In this document: positions 36,412-44,812 of the stretch, in pieces | Numbering within the stretch: the first letter of the stretch is position 1 | Layout: each line of letters opens with the position of its first letter | Assembly (NCBI GenBank): GCA_012034575.1 | Contig: JAAUPF010000017.1 | Coordinates: forward strand, 1 to 61,136 | Direction: 5' to 3' | Length of the DNA: 61,136 nucleotides | Source of the DNA: Richelia sp. CSU_2_1 | GTDB taxonomy: Bacteria > Cyanobacteriota > Cyanobacteriia > Cyanobacteriales > Microcoleaceae | Notes under the pieces: model-generated | Told to the model about the DNA's origin: nothing | Database searches by the model: none | The model's input: the letters and a program-made list of their open reading frames with translations, nothing else | Made by a program: the position numbers and the translations under genes

Positions 36412-37173
36412 TTATTGACTTCCCCCTAGCAACCTCTGAACTTCATCAGTTGATAAATTCATCATTTGTGCAATTTGTGCTAAATTCATGCCAGAGTTGA
36501 GAAGTTGAGTTGCGATCGACCTCAAAGCCGACTCCGCAGACATTCTCGCCTGTTGCTCTGCCAACCTCGCTTGTTCTAACTCCTTGTAAGTCTTCAAAAA
36601 CTCGCCTGTTTGAGGGTCTTTAAACCTCAATTCTCCTGAGATTAAATGCACTTCCAATTCCAACACTTCGCTGTACAACCACAAAGTATCGAAGGCTATA
36701 TTATTGGCCGGTATCCGCTGGTACTCTCCATTTACCAATCGCAATCCTTGTAAAATTGGATTCAAATAATCTCCCGACGGGTCGTACTGAAAATATTCCC
36801 TGACCCCCAAATCTTTGTAAATTTCCGGTTTGGTTATTTGGTCTTTGTCTTGGGTTGTTTCTGATGTGATTTCCATGACGAAATCTGGCGTAATTCCTCC
36901 TTCTTTCCAAACTTGATAATTATCGCGCTTGCGTTTGTACACTCCAAATACTACATACAAGTCCGGGGCAACTACTGCTTCTTTGTTTCCTTCTTCGTAA
37001 TAGATGAATGAATTTGCAGATACATAAACATCTCTGCGATTTTGGAAGTAAGCATCCACAGCTTCGACGCCGTAAATCATGTAATCGCGCGCTTTGTCGC
37101 TTTCCGCCATTGGTTCACCGTCGCTGCTGGGATATTGAATTTCTTCTGGTGTAATTTGAGTGGCGATTGTCAT
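36412..37173 (-). CDS. Uma2-family (DUF820) endonuclease-like protein
   Basis: 253 residues. The PD-(D/E)XK-like core is visible as VVAPDLYVVFGV (Asp) and PDFVMEITSETT (Asp/Glu), followed by KPEIYKDLGVREYFQYDP. The C-terminal helix (about 205-253) ends in a Q/A-rich coiled coil with QLLNSGMNLAQIAQMMNLSTDEVQRLL, an HTH-like tail often seen on these proteins. Uma2 genes are heavily amplified in cyanobacteria; biological role unknown. Stand-alone. Confidence 0.85.
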   Translation of the reverse strand: MTIATQITPEEIQYPSSDGEPMAESDKARDYMIYGVEAVDAYFQNRRDVYVSANSFIYYEEGNKEAVVAPDLYVVFGVYKRKRDNYQVWKEGGITPDFVMEITSETTQDKDQITKPEIYKDLGVREYFQYDPSGDYLNPILQGLRLVNGEYQRIPANNIAFDTLWLYSEVLELEVHLISGELRFKDPQTGEFLKTYKELEQARLAEQQARMSAESALRSIATQLLNSGMNLAQIAQMMNLSTDEVQRLLGGSQ

Positions 37174-37295
37174 GTTTCAATTTCCCTCAAAGCTCGATGT
37201 TTTTATTTTAACAAAACGTGGTTTATTGAGTAAGGTGCGCCACAAGCACCCTAAATTTACGTCGCAGTTAGAAAAATTTCGCATTCCTTCACAAC

Positions 37296-37364
37296 CAAAG
37301 AAACCGGGTTTTTTGCGAAAATATCGTGTTTCAGCCTTAAATTTCCGAAAAACCCGGTTTCTGC
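37296..37364. repeat. AAACCGGGTTT inverted repeat
   Basis: AAAGAAACCGGGTTTTTTGCG and GAAAAACCCGGTTTCTG face each other, same family as 9104-9154. Lies between the divergent Uma2 gene and tetR. Confidence 0.6.
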
Positions 37365-37466
37365 CTGATGCCTATGCCCATTCTAGATTTTGCTAAAAAT
37401 GTCAAAACTTAAATGACGGGCGATCGCCCCTTGCAATTCACGCTTCACCCTGCTATTCTCTAAAAA

Positions 37467-37480
37467 AGACCGATAGGTCT
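37467..37480. promoter_or_regulatory. Candidate TetR operator 1
   Basis: AGACCGATAGGTCT, a palindrome with 5-bp arms, lies 20 bases before the TetR ATG. It is nearly identical to the perfect palindrome at 38117-38130, which suggests autoregulation. Confidence 0.65.
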
Positions 37481-37499
37481 GTCAGTTCGATCGTTCGAA

Positions 37500-38087
37500 A
37501 TGTCAAAAGCTAAAGAAACCAGAGAAAAAATTCTCAGGGAAGCCGCAGCATTGTTCAACCAGTACGGCTACTCGGGTTCTTCTATGTCTGACATCATGCG
37601 CGTTACAGGCTTGCAAAAAGGAGGAATTTACAATCACTTCCAAAGCAAAGATGAGCTAGCACTGCAAGCTTTTGACTTTGCCGCCGAATGTATGCGCAAA
37701 CAACATCTTGGAGTTTTAAAAGAACACAAAAAAGCAGTCGATCGACTAAAAGCTATGATATCTGAATTGAGCAATCTTGCCGAAAATCCGCCAATTCCCG
37801 GCGGCTGTCCGCTGTTAAATACAGCAGTTGAAAGCGATGACGCCCATCCAGCTTTGCGACAGCGGGCGCAAATAGCAATGGACGGTTGGCGCGCTTTGAT
37901 TTGTGCAATCATTAATAAAGGAATTGCCAAAGGTGAGGTGCGAGAAAATGTCGAAGCTGATGCAGTTGCAACTGTGATGATTTCAATGATGGAAGGAGCG
38001 ATAATGATGAGCAAACTTTACGGAGATCCGATTCACATCAACAGAGCAATTACTCACTTGCACTCCTATCTCGACAGCCAACTTTAG
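37500..38087 (+). CDS. TetR/AcrR-family transcriptional regulator
   Basis: 195 residues. The N-terminal HTH (ETREKILREAAALFNQYGYSGSSMSDIMRVTGLQKGGIYNHFQSKDELA) is a textbook TetR domain. The ligand domain has GGCPLLNTAVESDDAHPALRQRA, as in the subgroup with a TetR_C_6/YxaF-like C-terminus. It probably represses itself and the downstream genes through the palindromes AGACCGATMGGTCT. The ligand is unknown; neighbours suggest a lipid, acyl or electrophilic compound (inference). Confidence 0.92.
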   Translation: MSKAKETREKILREAAALFNQYGYSGSSMSDIMRVTGLQKGGIYNHFQSKDELALQAFDFAAECMRKQHLGVLKEHKKAVDRLKAMISELSNLAENPPIPGGCPLLNTAVESDDAHPALRQRAQIAMDGWRALICAIINKGIAKGEVRENVEADAVATVMISMMEGAIMMSKLYGDPIHINRAITHLHSYLDSQL

Positions 38088-38116
38088 CAGCAGCACAAAT
38101 TTTTTTGAGCTTTTAC

Positions 38117-38130
38117 AGACCGATCGGTCT
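38117..38130. promoter_or_regulatory. Candidate TetR operator 2
   Basis: AGACCGATCGGTCT, a perfect 14-bp palindrome between tetR and the small membrane protein gene. Confidence 0.7.
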
Positions 38131-38185
38131 TGATTTTGTTTTTAAAAACGCGATCGACCCCTTAATGAGGAGTAGAAAAACCAAA

Positions 38186-38604
38186 ATGAACACTGCAAAA
38201 ACCAGCGTCAAACTTGGCTGTTAATCGGATTAACCCTAAATTCGATCGCAACAATCCTTCACTACACAGACAACTTCATCTTTTTTGTCAAATACCCCGC
38301 ACCTGAATGGATGCACCCCCATCACGTCTGGATTGCTTGGCTGATATTAGTGCCATTTGTTGTCGTTGGTTTCATTCAGTATGCGAAAGGTAATTTCTGG
38401 ATTGCCTATTTCTGTCTGTGCGTTTGGGCGATAACTAGCGTGGGAGGAATTGCCCATTACTTTTTTGGTTCTTTGTCAGATTTTTCAGTAAAAATGCACG
38501 TTTTTATTTGGTTTGAAGAAGTGACGGGCTGGATGCTGCTAAGTTTTATATTCTGGTCTGGTTTCATCCTTCAAGAATGGCGCAAAAATGAGCTTTTAAA
38601 TTAG
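38186..38604 (+). pseudogene. Small four-helix membrane protein, start separated by a one-base frameshift
   Basis: The ATG at 38186 has a good GAGGAG site but its frame stops after 12 codons. The adjacent frame is open from the same point through QRQTWLLIGLTLNSIATILHYTDNFIFF to LLN. Reading A6 instead of A5 at 38197-38201 joins them to about 139 residues with membrane segments at about 8-26, 46-64, 71-91 and 110-128. HPHHVW is a His-rich loop. An ATG at 38311 would give only 97 residues and lose the first helix. Family unknown. First gene after TetR. Confidence 0.7.
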
Positions 38605-38759
38605 CTAGATTTAGCTAAAAGCTATGCATTGGCTGTTAGCGAATTGACGAAAATTCACCTACATTGGGTTGCTGTTTGCTGTTACAAACAAATTGGTATT
38701 CAATTTAGCCTTACAAGCGCGATCGAGCAATTGACCGTCAGGAAAATCTGGGAGTAATT

Positions 38760-39596
38760 ATGCAGAAATCGGTGGATAAATCTTTAGCAATCGCCTGTTA
38801 TTCAGGAAGCTTCAAAGGAGCATTCATACACGGCGTACTGAGTGCATTTGAAGTAGCTGGATTTCGAGCAAATGCTTACGCTTCCGCATCTTCATCTGTT
38901 ATCCCTTGCAGTATGGCAGCCATTGGCAGAATAATTGATGTTGGTGCAAGCTACTGGCAAGAATTAGCGCAATTACTTAAGCAGGATAACATCGGCATGA
39001 GTCAAATAGTTTTACATAGCATTGCTGATTTTGCGCCTGTAATTTGCGAGCAACTATTTCAAACAAACTCACCAAAACTGTTTGTTGCTACCAGTGCTGT
39101 AATCACAGCGAAAGCGGCAGAAGAAACTCAAGGCACAAAAGCCAAGCGACTGGGAAGACAACTGCTGGTATCTGCTGCCAAAAAAGACACTAACTGGGTC
39201 AGTCAAAATTTGAGTCTGGCTTTATTTAGTAACGCTAATTGTAGCGACAAATTGCAGCTAAACACCCATAATTTTCAAGAAGTTGCCTATGCTTCAACAC
39301 GAATGCTTCATGCTTGGGATATTCCTGCTTGGATTGCCGGGAAACCTTATATCGATGCTTCCTATACTTGTCTTTGTCCGGCAATAGAAATGATTGAGTC
39401 TGGATATCAAGAGGTAATTGCCATTGCTAACGAACCAGGTGTACTATATCGAGATATGTGTCAAGTAAAACCACTTCCTACAATCTGGAAAAATGCGCCG
39501 ATCCGAACTATTCAGCCAGATATAGATCCCAAACAATTGGGCGTTGATTTTACAAAGGCAACGCGAGAAGGGCTGATGTCACTGTATCGCCACTGA
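38760..39596 (+). CDS. Patatin-like protein with altered nucleophile elbow
   Basis: 278 residues. GSFKGAFIHGVLSAFE (about 15-31) matches the patatin oxyanion-hole segment. The Ser region reads ASASSSVIP where GxSxG is usual, so Gly is replaced by Ala and Ser, though a Ser is kept. The catalytic Asp is present as YIDASYT where D-G/A is expected. Patatins cleave acyl groups from phospho- or galactolipids. Activity is plausible but uncertain. In the TetR-headed cluster with a thioesterase and a GST. Confidence 0.75.
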   Translation: MQKSVDKSLAIACYSGSFKGAFIHGVLSAFEVAGFRANAYASASSSVIPCSMAAIGRIIDVGASYWQELAQLLKQDNIGMSQIVLHSIADFAPVICEQLFQTNSPKLFVATSAVITAKAAEETQGTKAKRLGRQLLVSAAKKDTNWVSQNLSLALFSNANCSDKLQLNTHNFQEVAYASTRMLHAWDIPAWIAGKPYIDASYTCLCPAIEMIESGYQEVIAIANEPGVLYRDMCQVKPLPTIWKNAPIRTIQPDIDPKQLGVDFTKATREGLMSLYRH

Positions 39597-39722
39597 GAAG
39601 AAAAAGGACGAAATTTTTTAAATAGTTGGGAGTAATCGTCACGATTTGACATTAGAAGATGATCGCAAAAATGAATGTTGAAAGTTTACCAAACACAGCA
39701 ATCAATTTAGATTCAGAATAGA

Positions 39723-40166
39723 ATGGAATCAGTTAAAATGCCACCAGATAACGAACAAAAAAGACCTTTGGAAATAGAGTTAAGTTTTCCCGTACAAACT
39801 TACGATATCGACTTTGCGGGCATTGTCAGCAATATTGTTTACATCCGCTGGTTGGAAGACTTGCGGATCGCGCTGGCTGCTGTGTATTTTCCCGTACAGA
39901 AAATGCTGGAAAATGATGTTGCTCCGCTGTTGGTGAAAACTGCAATTGAATACAAACAGCCAATTAATATTTTCGATCGACCGACTGGTAAAATTTGGAT
40001 GAGTCAAATGAAATCACTCAAATGGATGATGGACGCTGAAATAATTGTAGCTGGAAAAGTTGCCGCGATCGCCCAACAATCCGGTTGTTTTATCGAACTC
40101 TCAACTCGCAAACCAGTTCCCATACCCGCTGAGTTTTCCCAAGCATATTTTGCAAACAATAGCTGA
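39723..40166 (+). CDS. Acyl-CoA thioesterase, 4-hydroxybenzoyl-CoA thioesterase family (hot-dog fold)
   Basis: 147 residues. The signature YDIDFAGIVSNIVYIRWLEDLR aligns with the 4HBT family (Asp of YDxDxxGxVxxxxY as catalytic residue). The strand pattern is that of a hot-dog fold, soluble tetramer by family. It hydrolyses acyl- or aryl-CoA/ACP thioesters. ATG at 39723; MPPDN 18 bases later is an alternative. Third enzyme in the TetR cluster, likely handling fatty acids released by the patatin-like protein (inference). Confidence 0.83.
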   Translation: MESVKMPPDNEQKRPLEIELSFPVQTYDIDFAGIVSNIVYIRWLEDLRIALAAVYFPVQKMLENDVAPLLVKTAIEYKQPINIFDRPTGKIWMSQMKSLKWMMDAEIIVAGKVAAIAQQSGCFIELSTRKPVPIPAEFSQAYFANNS

Positions 40167-40233
40167 TGTTTTTTAGCCCAAAATCTTGTTTCGATCGATG
40201 ATTTAATCCCCCTTGCAGATTTTCAATTAGTTT

Positions 40234-41010
40234 ATGAATCACTCAAAAATTGTCAATACTGAAGTTATCCGCCTCATTACTATTCCTATCAGCCACTACT
40301 GCGAAAAAGTTCGCTGGGCGCTTGACTTGCTGCAAATTCCATACATTGAAGAAAAACACGTACCGGCTTTTCATCGATCGACAACCCGCAAATACGGTGG
40401 TAGCAGCGTTCCACTTCTAGTTACCAAATCTGGCAATTTTACTGATTCAACAGATATTTTGCATTATCTCGATACGATCGGTTCATCAGGCGTTAGCTTG
40501 TATCCAGAACAACCAGAATTGCGCCGAGAAGTTGCAGAACTAGAAGAGTTATTTGATGCTAGACTGGGAGTGGATGTTAGAAATTGGGGATATTTTTATC
40601 GATCGGGCGATCGCGCAACCATGCGCAAAGCTTGGTGCAAAGGAACGCCTGTAGTTGAGCGAGTTGGATTTGAAATAGCGTTTCCATTTATTAGTGCCAA
40701 AGTGCGACAAGTCTACAGCATTACAGCAGAATCAGCCGCCGCTTCGCTGCAAGGAATTCGGGATATTTTTGATAAGGTCGATCGCATATTAGCCAGCGGC
40801 AAACCGTATTTAGCGGGCGATAAATTATCAGCGGCAGACTTGACTTTTGCCGCGTTGGCTGCTCCAGTTTTGTTACCTCCAGAACATCCGGTTTTGGTAT
40901 CGAAAATTGAAGAATTGCCGATCGAAATGGCGTCAGTAATTAAAGAATTGCAGGCGACTCCGGCCGGAGTTTACGGCCTTGGGTTGTATCGAGAACACCG
41001 CCGCGTTTAG
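40234..41010 (+). CDS. Glutathione S-transferase family protein
   Basis: 258 residues. The thioredoxin-like N-domain has ISHYCEKVRWALDLLQIPYIEE with a CxxxVR active-site region (Ser/Cys type), SSVPLLVT (cis-Pro) and TDSTDILHYLD (glutathione-binding). The helical C-domain carries LSAADLTFAALAAPV. It conjugates or reduces electrophiles with glutathione. Last gene of the TetR cluster, 67 bases after the thioesterase. Substrate unknown. Confidence 0.87.
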   Translation: MNHSKIVNTEVIRLITIPISHYCEKVRWALDLLQIPYIEEKHVPAFHRSTTRKYGGSSVPLLVTKSGNFTDSTDILHYLDTIGSSGVSLYPEQPELRREVAELEELFDARLGVDVRNWGYFYRSGDRATMRKAWCKGTPVVERVGFEIAFPFISAKVRQVYSITAESAAASLQGIRDIFDKVDRILASGKPYLAGDKLSAADLTFAALAAPVLLPPEHPVLVSKIEELPIEMASVIKELQATPAGVYGLGLYREHRRV

Positions 41011-41022
41011 TAATAAAAAGTT

Positions 41023-41427
41023 TCAGGGAATGAAAAGCCTCCTGGAACCTTTGTACTCATCAATATCGAAGACAATCTCAATCAGTCGATCGACACAACG
41101 ATTCCGATAAGCAGCATCGGTAAGAACTCGATCGGCATCTCCAATAGTGACAACGGGTAATGAAGTTGATGTGTTTTCTTCACGCATCACTTTCTCTAAA
41201 GAATTCTTACCTTTCATACTCCTATTGGCTGTTAGCAATATCATTCGATTAGTCTGTGCAAACCGCCAAACTACTCTGTCATCACTGGTAACTGATAATG
41301 CAACTTCTTCAAAGGTTATAAAGCGAATCGGTAACAGATCCAGCCAACCAAGGTTAGCAATATTACCTGCTAAAAGTAGAGCGTGTCCTTCAAGATTATG
41401 GTCTACCAGGAAAATCATGTTTGGCAT
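41023..41427 (-). CDS. PIN-like (DUF5615-type) putative toxin
   Basis: 134 residues. FLVDHNLEG at the N-terminus and VVWRFAQTNRMILLTANRSMKG near the middle match the layout of DUF5615 PIN-like proteins (acidic residue near the start, Thr-Ala/His-Asn in the second motif). The ATG lies 5 bases after the stop of the DUF433 gene, the standard order for this predicted toxin-antitoxin pair. RNase activity is inferred from the fold only. Confidence 0.65.
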   Translation of the reverse strand: MPNMIFLVDHNLEGHALLLAGNIANLGWLDLLPIRFITFEEVALSVTSDDRVVWRFAQTNRMILLTANRSMKGKNSLEKVMREENTSTSLPVVTIGDADRVLTDAAYRNRCVDRLIEIVFDIDEYKGSRRLFIP

Positions 41428-41432
41428 TCAAA

Positions 41433-41801
41433 CTAAGCTTGATGTTTTGCTTTCTGTGCTTGAAGCTTTTCCCAAGCAGCCTCCATACCTGGTTTAGGTG
41501 GCTTCGTAGCAAGTCTAGCAATCAGATCGCGATTTTGTTCTTCGTAATACTGCCGAAGTTCTTCAGCTTCCTTCAGCACAATTTGATACTCAGCTTCAAC
41601 TTGGGCGCGATTTATCTCAATATAGGTAAGAGCCGCGTTAATTTGTTCATCAGTTAAATTAAAAAGACTGCGGATAAACTTGGGTGGGTACTGCGCAGTC
41701 ACGTAATCCATGACATCGTAGAGCGTGATGCGGGTTCCTGCGATCGTCAGTCCCCGCTCTGTACGAATAATTGCTGACTGTTTGTTGGATGCTACTGTCA
41801 T
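41433..41801 (-). CDS. DUF433-family putative antitoxin
   Basis: 122 residues. ERGLTIAGTRITLYDVMDYVTAQYPPKFIRSLFNLTDEQINAALTYIEINR is the DUF433 domain, an HTH that usually accompanies DUF5615 PIN-like toxins. A coiled-coil tail follows (about 68-122, EAEYQIVLKEAEELRQYY), longer than usual. Likely binds its own promoter. Divergent from rpmI. Confidence 0.8.
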   Translation of the reverse strand: MTVASNKQSAIIRTERGLTIAGTRITLYDVMDYVTAQYPPKFIRSLFNLTDEQINAALTYIEINRAQVEAEYQIVLKEAEELRQYYEEQNRDLIARLATKPPKPGMEAAWEKLQAQKAKHQA

Positions 41802-41954
41802 AATGAAGCTCCTTTCTAGAACTTATCTTCATAATATCTCGCGAAGCAGATATATCGCAGCAAATGCAATGCCACCTCCAACCCGCAAATCCCCCTTGCG
41901 AAAAGTAGCAAAAACGTGATAAGTTTAGAGCTTGTGTCCAAATAACACCAGTCC

Positions 41955-42152
41955 ATGCCAAAACTCAAAACTCGCAAAGCAGCCGCAAAGCGCTTTAGAG
42001 CGACCGGCAGCGGTAAAATTGTGCGCCGCAAAGCCTACAAAAGCCACTTGCTCCAGCACAAAAGTTCAGCCCGCAAGAGCCGTTTATCTAAATTGGTCGT
42101 CATCGACGAAACTAACGACGATAACGTGCGGCTCATGCTTCCATACTTGTAA
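41955..42152 (+). CDS. rpmI: 50S ribosomal protein L35
   Basis: 65 residues: [33 protein letters not shown] is the L35 signature, highly basic. Followed 19 bases later by rplT. There is no infC upstream, as often in cyanobacteria; instead the toxin-antitoxin pair diverges from it. Confidence 0.97.
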   Translation: MPKLKTRKAAAKRFRATGSGKIVRRKAYKSHLLQHKSSARKSRLSKLVVIDETNDDNVRLMLPYL

Positions 42153-42171
42153 AGTTTAACGGAAATCAAAG

Positions 42172-42528
42172 ATGACACGGGTAAAACGCGGTAACGTCGC
42201 CCGATTGCGCCGCAAAAAAATTCTCAAACTAGCCAAGGGTTTCCGAGGCGCACAGTCCAAACAGTTTCGCACCGCCAACCAGCGGGTAATGCAGGCCCTG
42301 CGCAACAGCTATCGCGATCGCAAAAAGCGCAAGCGCGATTTCCGCCGCCTGTGGATTGCTCGCATCAATGCAGCAGCGCGCCAGCACGGCACGAGTTACA
42401 GCCAGCTCATCGGTAACATGAAGAAAGCCAACATTGAAATCAATCGCAAAATGCTGGCGCAATTGGCAATTCTCGATCCAACAACTTTTGGCAAAGTCGT
42501 GGAAACTGCCAATAAAGCCAAATCGTAA
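42172..42528 (+). CDS. rplT: 50S ribosomal protein L20
   Basis: 118 residues: [37 protein letters not shown] and [16 protein letters not shown] are diagnostic. L20 binds 23S rRNA early in 50S assembly and can repress its own operon. Co-directional with rpmI. Confidence 0.97.
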   Translation: MTRVKRGNVARLRRKKILKLAKGFRGAQSKQFRTANQRVMQALRNSYRDRKKRKRDFRRLWIARINAAARQHGTSYSQLIGNMKKANIEINRKMLAQLAILDPTTFGKVVETANKAKS

Positions 42529-42784
42529 AAGTTTGAAGGATGTTGGGAAGAACTTTGTAGGAGCAATCTATTCACAGTTGCTCCTGCGGACGCATCAAAT
42601 AAATCTCAGGAGTTGAAACTGCTGTTATTAAATAATAAGTTCGTCGGATATTTCCCTTCTTCCTTCTGCTTTCTTTTTTACTCCTTTTTTTCTGAATTTT
42701 GAGTCAACAAAAGCGATCGTTCTCGATCGCATTAAAGAAAACTGATAACAGATAACCAAACAACAGATAATTAATAACTAACAA

Positions 42785-42960
42785 CTGTCAATCGCTCAAC
42801 AGTCAACAGTCAACAGTCAACAGTCAACAGTCAACAGTCAACAGTCAACAGTCAACAGTCAACAGTCAACAGTCAACAGTCAACAGTCAAATCAACGACC
42901 GGCGAGCGGGCAAGCTGTCAACTGTCAACGATCGACTGTCAACTCAAAACTATCGACTTT
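42785..42960. repeat. CAACAGT/CAACTGT heptamer array
   Basis: About a dozen contiguous CAACAGT units (42798-42889), then ACGACCGGCGAGCGGGCAAG and further CAACTGT units. The core matches the array at 33155-33180, but the heptamer differs in one base (A for T). The rest of the 42529-43018 gap holds CTCAAAA repeats. Confidence 0.85.
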
Positions 42961-43018
42961 CAACTTTCAACTCAAAACTTAAAACTCAAAACTCCCAAAC
43001 TACCAAATTTTTAAAATC

Positions 43019-43549
43019 ATGGATAGCAGTTTACCCGTTTTTTACCTGTCAGTGTTGCTAGCCATACTGGCGATCGCTGCGTGGTTTATTGTGCGCCAAA
43101 TCTTCAAAACTCGCAAGCTGGACACTTCCTTGGAACGCTTGGAAAACAAGCTCACCAAAGAGTCAGGAACAGCGCAAGAATACTACGAATTGGGCAGTAT
43201 TTATCTGGACAAGAAGTTGTACGCTCAGGCGATCGTACTATTTCAAAAAGCTCTGAAATGCAAAGACTTAGAAGGCGATGAAAATACAGCCATCATTTAT
43301 AACGCCCTCGGTTACGCGCATTTCGGTCAAGAACAGTACGATATAGCGATCCGCCAGTACAAAGAAGCGATTAAATTGCAGCCTCAATACGTTACAGCTC
43401 TCAACAATCTAGCTCACTCCTACGAGCGCAAGAAACTAACAGCTCAAGCCTTGGAAATCTACGAACAAGCCCTCACCTACGAACCAGATAATGCTACAGC
43501 CAAACGGCGGGTAGAAGCCCTCCGCAAGCGGTTAGCGCTCTTTAGTTGA
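43019..43549 (+). CDS. ycf37: Ycf37-like TPR protein (photosystem I assembly)
   Basis: 176 residues. An N-terminal membrane anchor (FYLSVLLAILAIAAWFIV, about 8-25) precedes a short coiled coil and three TPR units (EYYELGSIYLDKKLYAQAIVLFQKAL; IYNALGYAHFGQEQYDIAIRQYKEAI; ALNNLAHSYERKKLTAQALEIYEQAL). The size and anchor-plus-three-TPR layout match Ycf37, a thylakoid factor that stabilises photosystem I intermediates. The TPRs alone are not specific, so the name depends on layout and the N-terminus. Terminator follows. Confidence 0.75.
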   Translation: MDSSLPVFYLSVLLAILAIAAWFIVRQIFKTRKLDTSLERLENKLTKESGTAQEYYELGSIYLDKKLYAQAIVLFQKALKCKDLEGDENTAIIYNALGYAHFGQEQYDIAIRQYKEAIKLQPQYVTALNNLAHSYERKKLTAQALEIYEQALTYEPDNATAKRRVEALRKRLALFS

Positions 43550-43578
43550 AAGCGATCGATCGCCCAAATACGGATTCT

Positions 43579-43612
43579 TAAAACCTGGTTTCATCAAGAA
43601 ACTGGGTTTTTT
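43579..43612 (+). terminator. Terminator downstream of ycf37
   Basis: AAAACCTGGTTTC / GAAACTGGGTTTT (one wobble region) followed by a T-run; a member of the AAACCGGGTTT repeat family used as terminator. Confidence 0.65.
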
Positions 43613-44434
43613 ATGCCAGCACCAAAATAGTTTGACAAGCTAATTAATTTTAGCTAGCACTCGCATGGCGGTTTTTAAGCCCGCGAGATCTGAGTTCATA
43701 GAATATCAATTACCAATTAGCAGACCCACCTACCGAAGAAAGGCTATATCTATAGGACTGAGGCCAAAACACCTGTGCTTTGAAAAATAGTGCCACTCTC
43801 CCAGGGAGATTGACAGAAAAACGGAGTTTTTGACTCCTAGTGCGTAAATCCTAATGTATCCAGAGACTGCTATCGATCGGTATTTCTGACTGCGCCCGAA
43901 ACATCTCTCTTCTTGCTCCGAGACTGCCCGATCGATACACCATACCAACCACAATCTGATAACATAAATACAGCGCATTTGAAACGGTCGAGTCAAATGC
44001 AATCAGTCGAAAAACACCAGATCCGCCAACAGCAAAAATTTTAAGCATCAGGCGATCGAGAGTGAATTTCAATTCAAACAACCTAAAACTTTGACAACTT
44101 CATAAAGCCTTAATAGTTTGCCGTGTTAACTTCCCTGTTAACTTAATTAATCTTTTAACCTACCGCTCGAAATAACAGGAATCTCTGATGTTTTTTAGTG
44201 GCGGGGATGGGATTGCCATTTTCCAGTAGCCCGAAACATTTGAACTAAGATTGCTAACGTAGTGCGAGCGTATTGCCCCAAGAGTGAGTGGGTTGGCTCA
44301 AAGTTCTACGAGCGGTTAAGTTTTAAGAACAGCAATACTGCTGGCGCGCGATCGCTCGCAACCGTTTAAGCTGCTGTCAAAATCAGCACAGTGCCTGAAA
44401 CACCAGCTTCCAACAATTAAAGGAGAAAAACATA
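43613..44434. other. Long intergenic region upstream of the CheY-CheC operon
   Basis: 820 bases. Short ORFs on the minus strand (43730-44081) lack ribosome binding sites and family likeness. A Shine-Dalgarno-like AAAGGAG stands at 44419-44425. No repeat or RNA is recognised. Confidence 0.4.
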
Positions 44435-44812
44435 GTGACATCAATTCTCGTTGTCGAAGATTCGTGGTTGACTCGCAGGGTAATCTGCAAAATCCTGCGA
44501 GCAGAAGGATACGAAACATGGGAAGCATCCAGCGGACCGGAAGCTCTGGAGATGATTCGGACTCAGACCCCAAGCTGTATGCTGTTAGATTTGCTGATGC
44601 CCGATATGGAAGGTAGAGAAGTCCTGCAAGCCATGCGCCAAGAGGGGTTAAAAATACCGACGATCGTGATTACAGCAGACATCCAAGCCACCACCCGCGA
44701 AGAATGTATGGCACTCGGGGCGCTAGCTGTCATTCACAAAATGCCCAACTCAGAGGAACTGATCGGGTGGATCGAGAAAGCCCTGGGTGCCAGCGAGGAG
44801 AGCGCCCGATGA
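44435..44812 (+). CDS. CheY-like single-domain response regulator
   Basis: 125 residues, GTG start at 44435 after AAAGGAG. Acidic pair VVEDSW, phospho-acceptor Asp in MLLDLLMPDMEG (about 54), Thr/Ser in VITADI and Lys in IHKMPN make a complete receiver. No output domain. Its stop overlaps the ATG of a CheC gene, implying translational coupling and that CheC dephosphorylates this regulator. Confidence 0.88.
   Translation: MTSILVVEDSWLTRRVICKILRAEGYETWEASSGPEALEMIRTQTPSCMLLDLLMPDMEGREVLQAMRQEGLKIPTIVITADIQATTREECMALGALAVIHKMPNSEELIGWIEKALGASEESAR

Noticed and set aside
43730-44081. Short minus-strand ORFs in the long gap before the CheY gene
   Set aside because: No family likeness, no ribosome binding site, unusual composition; kept as intergenic.
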